From Neorhizobium galegae bv. officinalis (lineage in GTDB: Bacteria > Pseudomonadota > Alphaproteobacteria > Rhizobiales > Rhizobiaceae), in assembly GCA_000985875.1 (NCBI GenBank), contig CCRI01000017.1, positions 62,001 through 126,000 of the forward strand: 64,000 nt of DNA. The letters are read 5' to 3'. Below the pieces are notes generated by a model. The model was not told the DNA's origin and did not search any database. It saw only the letters and a list, made by a program, of their open reading frames with translations. The translations under genes were made by a program, and so were the position numbers. The number at the start of each line of letters is the position of its first letter. Position 1 is the first letter of the stretch. Shown here piece by piece: positions 40,739 through 49,253 of the stretch.

Positions 40739-42094
40739 ATGTTCTTCCGGCGGCTTCCAGGCCTATCGACGATCCATAGTCAGATCACGGGCGTTATTCT
40801 TCTCGGTCTCACCATCACCGTTTTAGGCGGCTCTTTTCTCGAGCAGCGTGTCGGAAATGGGTACTCGATGGTTGACGTTGAGGAACTCGCCGACAGTGTG
40901 TTTACGATAGCTTCCGTCCTCAAAACAGCCACGCCCGAAGAACGCGACATCGTTCTTCGGGCAGCCAATCGTGCCGGTTGGGATCTCAATCTGCGGCCTC
41001 GGGCCTTGGCGGAAACGTTCAAGAACTCATCGCCGCAGGAAAGTGTCCTGGACGCGACGATAGATTGGCTTTTTACCCCCGACGGGAAGCAGGTGCCACT
41101 CGGTGGCTGGCAAACCTTCGTTGATGACAAGCGTGTCGTCTCAGCCGAGGTTGACGATGAAACAATCCTCGTTCTGGGCGGTCTTCCAAGCACTGCGTTC
41201 TGGAGCGAGGTCCTCATCAGGGGGCCACACTATCTGGTAGCGCTTGTCACCTTGATCGTGTTGTTTTCCTCGTTCGGGGTCTGGGCGATCACGCGACCGT
41301 TGCGGAAGATCGCTTCAGCGGCTGCGAATGCCGACATTACATCTGGCCGGGTGATCTTCGAGGAGGAAGGCAGCGTGGAGATCGTTGCTGTTGCACGCTC
41401 CCTGAACGGGATGAGCGATCGTATTACCGATATGATCCAAAGCAGGACGCGGATGCTGCGTGGGGTGAGCCACGATCTGCGCACGCCATTGACGAGACTG
41501 AGACTTCGAGTAGATCGGGTCGGAGACGGGCAATTGCGCGATATGTTGCTGGCGGATATCTCTCGCATCGATAGCCTTCTCAAGGAGAGCCTCAGCTATC
41601 TGCGTGATGACCACCATCGGGAGCAGGTGGAAACGATTGACCTGGCAACGACGCTGCAGACGATCTGCAGCGAGTTTGACGATGTGGGCCATAAGATCAA
41701 TTATATCGGCCCCAATCATCTGTCCGCCAATTGCAAGCCCCTCGCGATAACACGTGCAGTGACCAACCTTTGCGAAAATGCCGTGAAATTTGGCGAGAAG
41801 GTCGCAATCGAGCTGACGCGAAGCGGAGACAAGGTGGTGGTCGACGTGTCGGACAATGGCCCCGGGATACCGAAGGAATCACGTGCGAGGGTGCTGGAGC
41901 CATTCTTCAAACTGAATGCGGCGAGGACTGATGGCAACGCCGGGTTCGGGCTGGGATTGTCCATCGTTGCGGAAATCGTGCAAGCCCACCGGGGAACGCT
42001 GGAACTGTTGGACGGGGAGCCATCCGGGCTCTTGGCGCGACTAACGTTTCCAGCAGATCTCCAGGCGGACGGCGTCACCGCCCAGGTTCGGTGA
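40739..42094 (+). CDS. Two-component sensor histidine kinase (EnvZ-like)
   Basis: A 451-residue membrane kinase. A helix at about 17-35 (ITGVILLGLTITVLGGSFL), a periplasmic sensing domain of about 130 residues and a second helix at about 165-185 (YLVALVTLIVLFSSFGVWAI) precede a HAMP linker. The HisKA motif is RGVSHDLRTPLTRLRLRV with His245; the ATPase domain has NLCENAVKFG, DNGPGIP and GFGLGLSIV. The ATG at 40739, with AGGG upstream, replaces a longer frame whose extra 61 codons cover the promoter box. It probably phosphorylates the regulator encoded at 38694-39416. The stimulus is unknown. Confidence 0.93.
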   Translation: MFFRRLPGLSTIHSQITGVILLGLTITVLGGSFLEQRVGNGYSMVDVEELADSVFTIASVLKTATPEERDIVLRAANRAGWDLNLRPRALAETFKNSSPQESVLDATIDWLFTPDGKQVPLGGWQTFVDDKRVVSAEVDDETILVLGGLPSTAFWSEVLIRGPHYLVALVTLIVLFSSFGVWAITRPLRKIASAAANADITSGRVIFEEEGSVEIVAVARSLNGMSDRITDMIQSRTRMLRGVSHDLRTPLTRLRLRVDRVGDGQLRDMLLADISRIDSLLKESLSYLRDDHHREQVETIDLATTLQTICSEFDDVGHKINYIGPNHLSANCKPLAITRAVTNLCENAVKFGEKVAIELTRSGDKVVVDVSDNGPGIPKESRARVLEPFFKLNAARTDGNAGFGLGLSIVAEIVQAHRGTLELLDGEPSGLLARLTFPADLQADGVTAQVR

Positions 42095-42246
42095 GCGCCC
42101 GGGTGAATATTTTCCGGTACTTCAGCCATGACATGCTCACCTAGTGCCTTCTCGCATCGCTGGGGCAACGGGCGCGGCTGGCGTTGTCGCCAAGGGATGT
42201 CAGCTATGGCCATAACCCGTGGGGCTTAGCCGCTCTGGTTCGGCAT

Positions 42247-43149
42247 TTATTGTGGAGGCGCGGAGACCCCTGCCTCGAAATTGTCTGCAGCTCGGGGGGC
42301 CGAAATGGGACTTGTGCGCCAAGCGTGTGGAACAATCGGCTCCGGTCTGTCACCGAGGGAAGCCAGCATCGCGTCCGCCTGATTGAAATACTGTTTGATC
42401 CACGGGACGGGGCCGATCCCGAAGCGCCGTGTCGATCCCCATCGCTGGCCGTTTTCGACCAGCGTATCCCAGGGTCTGGGGTTCCCGTGGAAGACGATGA
42501 TCCTCGCGTTCCGCGGCTGCTTGATCCTCGGCAGCAGCAGATTGATCGGGAAGTATTTCGTGCAGCTTCTCTTGAAACTGACGCAGAAACCTGCCGGCCA
42601 ATAACTTTTTTGCCTCACCGCCTGCGTCAGGTAGGACTGGTCGTTCTTATATCGCGCTATGATCGCGTCTGATTTGCTGACGAAGTCGTGGTAGATTGCG
42701 TCGACATTTCCTGCGTGAAATCCAAAGACGGATGATTGGGCACCCCTGTCGGGCCTCAAACTATTCGGGAGAAGGCTCCAGAGATCCGGGTTCCATTCCC
42801 GTTGGATTACAAAATGGCGGCGCTCCCGAAGCAAGCCGATCAGCGGGGCGAGCGACCGTTGGACCATGACGTCAAGATCGAGGAAAAGCACGACGTCTCC
42901 GGGCGGGAAAAGACCCGGTGCAAACACGCCGATCTTGGGCCAGCACCCTCGTCTCCACGCCTGCTCAGGCAGGCCGAGGTTCGGGATATGACGAGCGAGA
43001 ATACTGGAAGCAAGGCCGCGACGATCGTCCGTCAGGCAGACAAATTGGAACGGCTCCTCCATATTGCGCAATACGCCGGCATAAAGAGCATTGACATGGC
43101 TGGCGGTGAAAGCCGTGCCCCATTTCATGCAAACAATCGTAACCAACAT
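42247..43149 (-). CDS. Glycosyltransferase-like protein, nucleotide-diphospho-sugar transferase fold
   Basis: A 300-residue protein I can place only broadly. It opens TIVCMKWGTAFTASHVNALYAGV and contains VVLFLDLDVMVQRSL, a DxD-type metal-binding motif after a hydrophobic strand, as in GT8/GT32-like GT-A enzymes. A following NDQSYLTQAV block fits the second acidic motif of such enzymes. It has no signal peptide. It is monocistronic, convergent with the sensor kinase gene and away from other glycan genes. The C-terminal 30 residues are low in conservation cues. Donor and acceptor are unknown. Confidence 0.7.
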   Translation of the reverse strand: MLVTIVCMKWGTAFTASHVNALYAGVLRNMEEPFQFVCLTDDRRGLASSILARHIPNLGLPEQAWRRGCWPKIGVFAPGLFPPGDVVLFLDLDVMVQRSLAPLIGLLRERRHFVIQREWNPDLWSLLPNSLRPDRGAQSSVFGFHAGNVDAIYHDFVSKSDAIIARYKNDQSYLTQAVRQKSYWPAGFCVSFKRSCTKYFPINLLLPRIKQPRNARIIVFHGNPRPWDTLVENGQRWGSTRRFGIGPVPWIKQYFNQADAMLASLGDRPEPIVPHAWRTSPISAPRAADNFEAGVSAPPQ

Positions 43150-43435
43150 CCCGCTCCATCAACAATCTGAAGACGGCTTAAGCGACTTTGGTGCGGGTGA
43201 TTGTTTAGTGTTGTTATATGATGTTGCCGAAGGTTGTATTCGATTTCGGCGGGGCGGATGACCGACAGCGCCCGCCTTAGGATGCGTGGGATCAGTTTGC
43301 GCTTCGGACCGATAGCGACAGACGGCGGGCGGGTAGCTTTAATGGGACATTACCGGGCGACTGGGCATCCCGCTTGGCACGGCGATTCACGGACCTGCCG
43401 CCGCCTTTGCACTCAGAAAGTGCATGGCCAACGTG

Positions 43436-43753
43436 CTATATGCCCAGGGAGTTCGCGGCGTCGGCCACTTCTTTTCGCATCGCGTCGAGCGATCCACGCA
43501 ATACCCTGAAGTCGGCACTTAGAGCAGGCGCGGCGTCCTGTTCTTCCCAGTAGAGGAGTGTGTTGTGCCATCCGGTTGTCGTCTCGATCAGCCCACGCAT
43601 CCGCTGCATCGTTCTTTCATCAATGTTGGCCGCCGCCCGTTCCGCGTTGCGTGCAAGTTCCACGAGATCGTTGGCCTCCACACCCCAGATCGGCAAGGCC
43701 GTTCGCAATTTGAGAATTTGCTCGTTGATGTCGTCTATCTGTGTTTTTTCCAT
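43436..43753 (-). CDS. Hypothetical small helical protein
   Basis: A 105-residue frame, mostly charged and predicted helical (MEKTQIDDINEQILKLRTAL, ANDLVELARNAERAAANIDE), with no membrane segment, signal or recognised domain. It looks like a short helical-bundle or phasin-like protein, but that is shape only. The ribosome site is weak (AAGACA). It stands alone between long gaps in a lower-G+C stretch. It may be a real orphan gene; I do not recognise it. Confidence 0.5.
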   Translation of the reverse strand: MEKTQIDDINEQILKLRTALPIWGVEANDLVELARNAERAAANIDERTMQRMRGLIETTTGWHNTLLYWEEQDAAPALSADFRVLRGSLDAMRKEVADAANSLGI

Positions 43754-44293
43754 ATGTCTTATCTACCGCTCGATTGCGGTTATTCAACGAGGCGATATAA
43801 CTAAAAGTTGATGAGCTCTGGAGGCTGCATCTATCGATGGTTTAGTCGTCTTTGCTTGCTGGTCTTTGGTTTGCGCATGCTTGGCGCCGCGCCTGACGAA
43901 CCTCGCTTGCAAAATCAATCCTTATCATCCCTAACGACCTAGAGGAGGGGGCCGCCCCTCGCCAGCCCAATCCCAACCGGAATGGGTCGCGGCGGCAAGC
44001 CGAGCGATCTCCGATTTAAGTTAAATCTCCGGGTTTTGGGCATTGAAAAAAGATGCTGCCGCTTGAAATATTCAGAGATAGGCGCATATTCGGGTGTGGC
44101 TGATGAATTTATTTTGCCTGGAAGCGCGATATATCAGGATTTTTCTTAAGAAATCGAAGATTCGCGTCTGAATCACCATAATACTGCCGATAAATATTAC
44201 GAATACTTCGACTTTGAGGCGCTTTCGCTTCGAAGGAAGGCTGCTCCGATCTCAGGTCGCCCCGATCTTAGCGGTAAGATCCAGGAGGCCTCC
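43754..44293. other. Long gene-poor, A+T-richer intergenic region upstream of the mannose module
   Basis: About 540 bp without a supportable gene, visibly richer in A+T than the surroundings, especially 44040-44220. A perfect 12-bp palindrome TTTCTTAAGAAA lies at 44142-44153, about 140 bp before the phosphomannose isomerase ATG, and could be an operator. No RNA gene was recognised. Confidence 0.45.
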
Positions 44294-45253
44294 ATGACAT
44301 TCGAGCATGCGAACGTGCAGACATCGTGCAGACCGTGGGGGAGCCACGATCTCAGGCCTTGGAGCCTGAGCGGCAACCCCGACGCCGCCATCGGTGAACT
44401 GAGGTTTGAGCGTAGCGAGACGCAGGCGCCTGACCCTGCCTTGCTTCTCAAACTGCTCTTCACGAAGGAGAAACTGTCGATCCAGGTCCACCCTGACGAC
44501 GCCTTTGCGCAAACCATGGGGATGGCCAACGGCAAGACCGAGGCATGGTATGTGCTGTCTGCGGAAGACGGTGCCCAGGTTGCGATCGGCCTTGATCGCC
44601 CATTGACCCAATCTCAATTGCGGGATGCGATCACCGATGGATCGATTGCCGATCTCGTCAAATGGCAGCCGGCAGCACCTGGCGACGTGTTTTTCGTTCC
44701 AGCGGGAACCATCCATGCCATCGGTGCCGGCCTCGTCATTGCCGAGATCCAGCAAAGAAGTGACACGACATTCCGCCTCTTCGACCATGGCCGCTTGCGC
44801 GAACTCCACATAGATCAGGCATTGGCCGTCGCGGATCTGGTGCCGGCAAGACCGGAAATGATGCCCATGCATCTTACCGTCGAACGATTGAAGCTTGTAT
44901 CCTGCGCCTTTTTCGTCCTGGAACGGATCGACCTTCCGCCGGAGGCAAACTGGGAATTGCAGGCGCAGCGCGAGACCTGGGGCCTGGTCATCGCAGGTGA
45001 CGCCACCATAGGATCGATGCGGGCTTGTGTTGGAGATGTCTTCTTTGCCGAAGCGGATCGAAGCGTCATCAATGTCGGGCGCAGTGGCCTGACGGTCCTG
45101 CTGGCCTATGCCGACAGCGCACCTCAGCCCGGACTGCTGCGCGATCTCGACGATCGTCAATCCCAGCTTCCGGTCCGCGATCTGACGCGGCCGGACATTT
45201 CATCAAGAATACCCGTCAGCGTGCTGCCCCGCTCGATGGAGGGGCGCCCATGA
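44294..45253 (+). CDS. manA: Class I mannose-6-phosphate isomerase (phosphomannose isomerase)
   Basis: A 319-residue type I phosphomannose isomerase, interconverting mannose-6-phosphate and fructose-6-phosphate. The zinc ligands are visible in LSIQVHPDD (His66), KTEAWYVL (Glu83) and PAGTIHAIGAG (His141). It is shorter than the E. coli enzyme (391) and resembles the compact Bacillus-type ManA. GGAGG precedes the ATG by 6 nt. Its stop overlaps the glycosyltransferase start by 4 bp, so it probably feeds mannose units for the linked GT4/GH130 pair. Confidence 0.9.
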   Translation: MTFEHANVQTSCRPWGSHDLRPWSLSGNPDAAIGELRFERSETQAPDPALLLKLLFTKEKLSIQVHPDDAFAQTMGMANGKTEAWYVLSAEDGAQVAIGLDRPLTQSQLRDAITDGSIADLVKWQPAAPGDVFFVPAGTIHAIGAGLVIAEIQQRSDTTFRLFDHGRLRELHIDQALAVADLVPARPEMMPMHLTVERLKLVSCAFFVLERIDLPPEANWELQAQRETWGLVIAGDATIGSMRACVGDVFFAEADRSVINVGRSGLTVLLAYADSAPQPGLLRDLDDRQSQLPVRDLTRPDISSRIPVSVLPRSMEGRP

Positions 45254-47550
45254 CCAGCTTCAAGAATACTTATCCCAAGAATATTGCCCTTATCGGCAAC
45301 TCGCTGCCTCGCCGCTGCGGCATCGCAACCTTCACGACCGACCTGCAGCAGGCCATCTCGAAATCACCTGCCGGTGTGGAGACCGCGATCATCGCGATGA
45401 CGGACCACGGTCATGCCTATGACTATCCCGCCAGCGTCTGGCTTCAGATCCCGGACGAAAGTCTCGATGACTATATCCGCGCGGCCGAGGCTCTGAATGC
45501 CGCTCGGTTCGATGTCGTCTGCCTTCAGCACGAATTCGGCATTTTCGGCGGCGAGGCCGGAAGCCATATACTCGCGCTGCTCTCGCGGCTGGAAATGCCG
45601 ATCGTAACCACGCTGCACACGGTGCTCGCGCAACCCAATCCGGCCCAACGCCGCGTCCTCACGCAGATCGTCGACACATCGGCGAAAGTGGTGGTCATGG
45701 CGGAGAAGGGTAGGGCGCTGTTGCGTGAGGTATATGGCGTTCCGGCGGAAAAGATCGAGGTGATCCCTCATGGGATTCCGGACATCGCCTTCTGTGAACC
45801 CGACCTCGCAAAGACGAAGCTCGGGTTCGAGGGGCGCTCGGTCATCCTGACTTTCGGGCTGCTGTCCCCCAACAAGGGCATCGAGATCATGATCGATGCG
45901 ATGCCGCTGATCCTGAAGAGCGAGCCCGACGCCGTTTATGTGGTGCTGGGCGCGACCCATCCCAATCTCGTCCGCAACGAGGGGGAAGCATACCGTGAAC
46001 GCCTGATTGCCCGCGCTCTGGATCTCGGTATCGAGAAGCACGTGGTCTTCCTCGATCAGTTCGTCGACCAGGCAACGCTACTGGACTTCATTTCCATGTG
46101 CGACGTCTACGCCACCCCCTATCTGAACGAGGCGCAGATGACATCGGGCACGCTGGCCTATAGTTTTGGCCTGGGGAAGGCGGTCGTGTCCACGCCCTAT
46201 TGGCACGCGCGAGAACTTCTGGCGGACGGACGCGGCATCCTCGTTCCTTTCAGCGATGCAGAGACAATCGGCGCAGAAATCGCCACTTTGCTCACCGACA
46301 ATGCCCGGCGGAAAGCCATGCGCGTGCGGGCTTATGCCAGTAGCCGGTCGATGACATGGCAGAGAACGGCAGAACGGTATCTCTCGCTGTTCGGTGATGC
46401 GACCCAGCGCAGATCTCGGCCGAACGCAATTCTGTCGGGCGGAAATGCTTCGGTGCGCAAACTTCCCGCCGCGCCCGAGCCGGAACTCGCCTATCTTCTT
46501 TCGATGTGCGACGACACCGGCCTGTTTCAGCACGCCGTGCATTCCGTACCGGATCGCTCACATGGTTATTGCGTCGATGACAATGCGCGCGCTCTCCTTC
46601 TGGCCGTTACTCTCAACACACCGGGGGAGGAACTCCTGCCGGAGCCGTTGACGACGCGTTTCGCGTCATTCGTGCAGCACGCCTGGAATCCCGACAAAAA
46701 GCACTTTCGCAATTTCATGGGTTTTGACCGGAGATGGCTTGAGGACAAGGGTTCCGAGGACAGTCATGGCCGCACGCTCTGGGCTTTGGGAGAGTGCGCC
46801 CGTAGCGATGCCAATGCGTCCCGTCGGAACTGGGCTGCTGGCCTTTTCGCCGAAGCTCTGCCGACTGTCGAGATGTTTCGTTCACCGCGCGCCTGGGCCT
46901 TCACGCTCATAGGGCTGGATGGCTATTGTGCCGCAAACGGAGAGGACATCGTCGCCAAGCGGATGCGGCGTCTTCTCGCGGACCGCCTCATGGATATCCT
47001 TGCTCGAGTGGAGACGCAGGATTGGGTCTGGTTTGAGGAAGGTCTTTCCTACGACAATGCGCGACTACCCCAGGCACTGATCCTTTCGGGCCTCGCCAGT
47101 GAAACATCTGCCTATGTGGTTGCCGGGATGAGGACCTTGACTTGGCTGATGACCAAGCAGACGGCGCCAGCGGGCCATTTTCGGCCGATCGGAACCGATG
47201 GTTTCGGCGACGTACGCAAGCCGCCTCAGGAATTCGATCAGCAGCCCCTGGAGGCCGCGGCGACGATTTCCGCCTGCCTTGCCGCTTGGCGCGTGGATCA
47301 AGGCATGGAATGGAAAAATGAAGCCAACTCTGCATTTGCCTGGTTTCTCGGAAGCAACGATCTTGCACTGACCCTCGTCGATACTGACACGGGCAGTTGC
47401 CGTGACGGACTGCATCGTCTGCGCGTCAACGAAAACCGGGGCGGAGAATCAGTGGTCTCCTATCTTCTGGGCCTCTTAGAGTTCCGCAGATTTGCCCGCA
47501 TCAGCGACCAGCATGCAAAACTCGCTCCTCTTCGCACGTTGCGCGCATGA
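45250..47550 (+). CDS. Two-domain GT4 glycosyltransferase with C-terminal helical glycosidase-like domain
   Basis: A 766-residue protein. Residues 1-400 are a GT-B fold: IALIGNSLPRRCGIATFTTDL near the start, EKIEVIPHGIPD, and the donor-site block ATPYLNEAQMTSGTLAYSFGLGKAVVSTPYWHA. Residues about 430-766 are a helical domain with RSHGYCVDDNARALLLAV and several WALGE/WFEEG-type aromatic turns reminiscent of (alpha/alpha)6 glycosidases. The ATG at 45250 overlaps the isomerase stop (ATGA), so an in-frame upstream extension inside that gene is rejected. It lies directly before a GH130 gene, as seen in mannose-metabolising loci. A GDP-mannose-dependent mannosyltransferase is likely but not proved. 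Confidence 0.85.
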   Translation: MTSFKNTYPKNIALIGNSLPRRCGIATFTTDLQQAISKSPAGVETAIIAMTDHGHAYDYPASVWLQIPDESLDDYIRAAEALNAARFDVVCLQHEFGIFGGEAGSHILALLSRLEMPIVTTLHTVLAQPNPAQRRVLTQIVDTSAKVVVMAEKGRALLREVYGVPAEKIEVIPHGIPDIAFCEPDLAKTKLGFEGRSVILTFGLLSPNKGIEIMIDAMPLILKSEPDAVYVVLGATHPNLVRNEGEAYRERLIARALDLGIEKHVVFLDQFVDQATLLDFISMCDVYATPYLNEAQMTSGTLAYSFGLGKAVVSTPYWHARELLADGRGILVPFSDAETIGAEIATLLTDNARRKAMRVRAYASSRSMTWQRTAERYLSLFGDATQRRSRPNAILSGGNASVRKLPAAPEPELAYLLSMCDDTGLFQHAVHSVPDRSHGYCVDDNARALLLAVTLNTPGEELLPEPLTTRFASFVQHAWNPDKKHFRNFMGFDRRWLEDKGSEDSHGRTLWALGECARSDANASRRNWAAGLFAEALPTVEMFRSPRAWAFTLIGLDGYCAANGEDIVAKRMRRLLADRLMDILARVETQDWVWFEEGLSYDNARLPQALILSGLASETSAYVVAGMRTLTWLMTKQTAPAGHFRPIGTDGFGDVRKPPQEFDQQPLEAAATISACLAAWRVDQGMEWKNEANSAFAWFLGSNDLALTLVDTDTGSCRDGLHRLRVNENRGGESVVSYLLGLLEFRRFARISDQHAKLAPLRTLRA

Positions 47551-47584
47551 GCGCCCAAAGCCAATTAAATCAATTGAGGTTCCT

Positions 47585-48883
47585 TTGTCACAAGCCACTT
47601 TTCTGAACCGTCAGGCTCTCTTCCTGCGACCCGACTCGTCGCGCGTCGTCGTGCGACCTTTCAAGCCGGCGACCGAACCGCGGGACCTCAACCCCACCGA
47701 GAAGACGCGTGCAAATCATATCGTTGATCGCGTCCTGGGGCTTGATTTGGAGGCGGCGGAAATCCTGCTTGCCGACGTCCTGGAAAATTTCGACGGCCGC
47801 CACCGCAACCTGCTCGCGAGGTTCGAAAGCCGCGCTGCGGAAATGGAAGATGCGTTCGCGCCTCATGCCAATTTCACCAAAACCCAGCGCCAGCTTGTCG
47901 GAGCCTATTTTCTCAACGAATATTCCTTCGAAGCGTCTGCGTTATTCAATCCGAGCATTGTCTCTCATCCGGATCAGTCCGGGCTGGAAAAGGGAACCCG
48001 GCGTTTTGTCGTCAGCTTGCGCGCGGTTGGAGAAGGGCATGTGTCGTCCCTGACGTTCCGCACCGGCGTGATCGCGGCCGATGGCAGCGTTGATATCGAT
48101 CCGACGGTGCGGCTTGCTTCGACGCCAACCGTCACGGCGCGCACCTCCCTTCCGGCAGGCGAGCAGGTCGACATCAGTTTCGGTTCCGAGCAGTCGATCA
48201 GCGAGCGGGTCATCTTTCCGATAACAGCCGTTCAGTCCAACGGAATCGAGGACGCGCGGTTCGTCGAATTCGACGATAACGGGGAGAAGACATTCTACGC
48301 GACCTACACTGCCTATAACGGGATGGGTATCCGCTCGGAACTGCTGGAGACCAAGGATTTCCTGTCTTTTCGCTTGAGCCCACTCGCAGGTACCGTAGCC
48401 AGGAACAAGGGGATGGGCCTATTTCCGCGCAAGATCGACGGGCGGTATGCGATGATCGGTCGGCAGGATAGCGAGAACCTCTATCTCGTCTATTCCGACG
48501 ATCTCTACACCTGGAATGGCGGGCAGTTGATCCTCGGGCCTAAATTCCCGTGGGAATTTATCCAGATCGGAAATTGCGGATCCCCCATCGAGCTCGACGA
48601 GGGATGGCTGCTCTTGACCCACGGCGTCGGTCCAGTCCGCAAATATGCGATTGGTGCAGCTCTTCTCGATAAGAAGGATCCGTCCAAGGTTCTCGCCCGC
48701 TCGGCCGAACCGCTGGTGCGCCCGGAACCGTCTGAGCGCGAGGGATACGTGCCGAACGTTGTCTATACCTGCGGCGCGATGCGCCATAACGGCCATATCA
48801 TCCTGCCCTATGCGGTCTGCGACACGTTCTCGAATTTCTCCTCGATCAGGATTTCGGATCTCCTGAAAACATTGGATGGCTGA
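47585..48883 (+). CDS. GH130 family beta-mannoside phosphorylase/hydrolase
   Basis: A 432-residue five-bladed beta-propeller enzyme of GH130. Family motifs are FNPSIV, the GIEDARF block, RQDSENLYLVYSDD and NCGSPIELDEGWLLLTHGVGP. GH130 enzymes phosphorolyse or hydrolyse beta-1,2 or beta-1,4 mannosides. I chose a TTG start at 47585 (MSQATFLNRQ) because GAGGT lies 6 nt upstream and it begins after the glycosyltransferase stop; ATG codons further upstream lie inside that gene. The set isomerase-GT4-GH130 suggests formation and turnover of a manno-oligosaccharide. Confidence 0.88.
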   Translation: MSQATFLNRQALFLRPDSSRVVVRPFKPATEPRDLNPTEKTRANHIVDRVLGLDLEAAEILLADVLENFDGRHRNLLARFESRAAEMEDAFAPHANFTKTQRQLVGAYFLNEYSFEASALFNPSIVSHPDQSGLEKGTRRFVVSLRAVGEGHVSSLTFRTGVIAADGSVDIDPTVRLASTPTVTARTSLPAGEQVDISFGSEQSISERVIFPITAVQSNGIEDARFVEFDDNGEKTFYATYTAYNGMGIRSELLETKDFLSFRLSPLAGTVARNKGMGLFPRKIDGRYAMIGRQDSENLYLVYSDDLYTWNGGQLILGPKFPWEFIQIGNCGSPIELDEGWLLLTHGVGPVRKYAIGAALLDKKDPSKVLARSAEPLVRPEPSEREGYVPNVVYTCGAMRHNGHIILPYAVCDTFSNFSSIRISDLLKTLDG

Positions 48884-49253
48884 AGCAATTTCGTTCCACA
48901 TCGCCCGTGGGGATCGAACAGGGATGGGAAGGCCGTCGGCATATCGGCGATTGCCAGCCTCTGCGGTCCGATAAATTCTTGAGAAGAGATTGCCGCCCAT
49001 CGCGGAGATGGGCGGCCGAGGCGCAGGTGTAAGGGGGATTTACGCCTCGTTTTCGAGTGTCGGATTTACGCGCTACCTGAAGTGCTTCATCCGTAAGGGC
49101 GGTGGGTTAAGCCTTGCGAAACCCGAATGTCTTCCGCAGGCTGCCATCGACTGGCTGGCGCATTTCATACCGGCTCTTCAGGAAGGCGAGGATCTTTTCC
49201 GCCGCCAGTGTCGGTGCGGATTTAGAAAAATAAACAGGTAGCAATCGAGGAGG
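48884..49253. other. Intergenic region with hairpin between GH130 and RND genes
   Basis: About 370 bp between convergent operons, without a supportable gene. A perfect 10-bp stem GCCGCCCATC / GATGGGCGGC with a GCGGA loop lies at 48992-49016. It lacks a clear T run on either side (minus-strand continuation AATCTCTTCTC), so it may be a weak or factor-dependent terminator. Confidence 0.5.
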
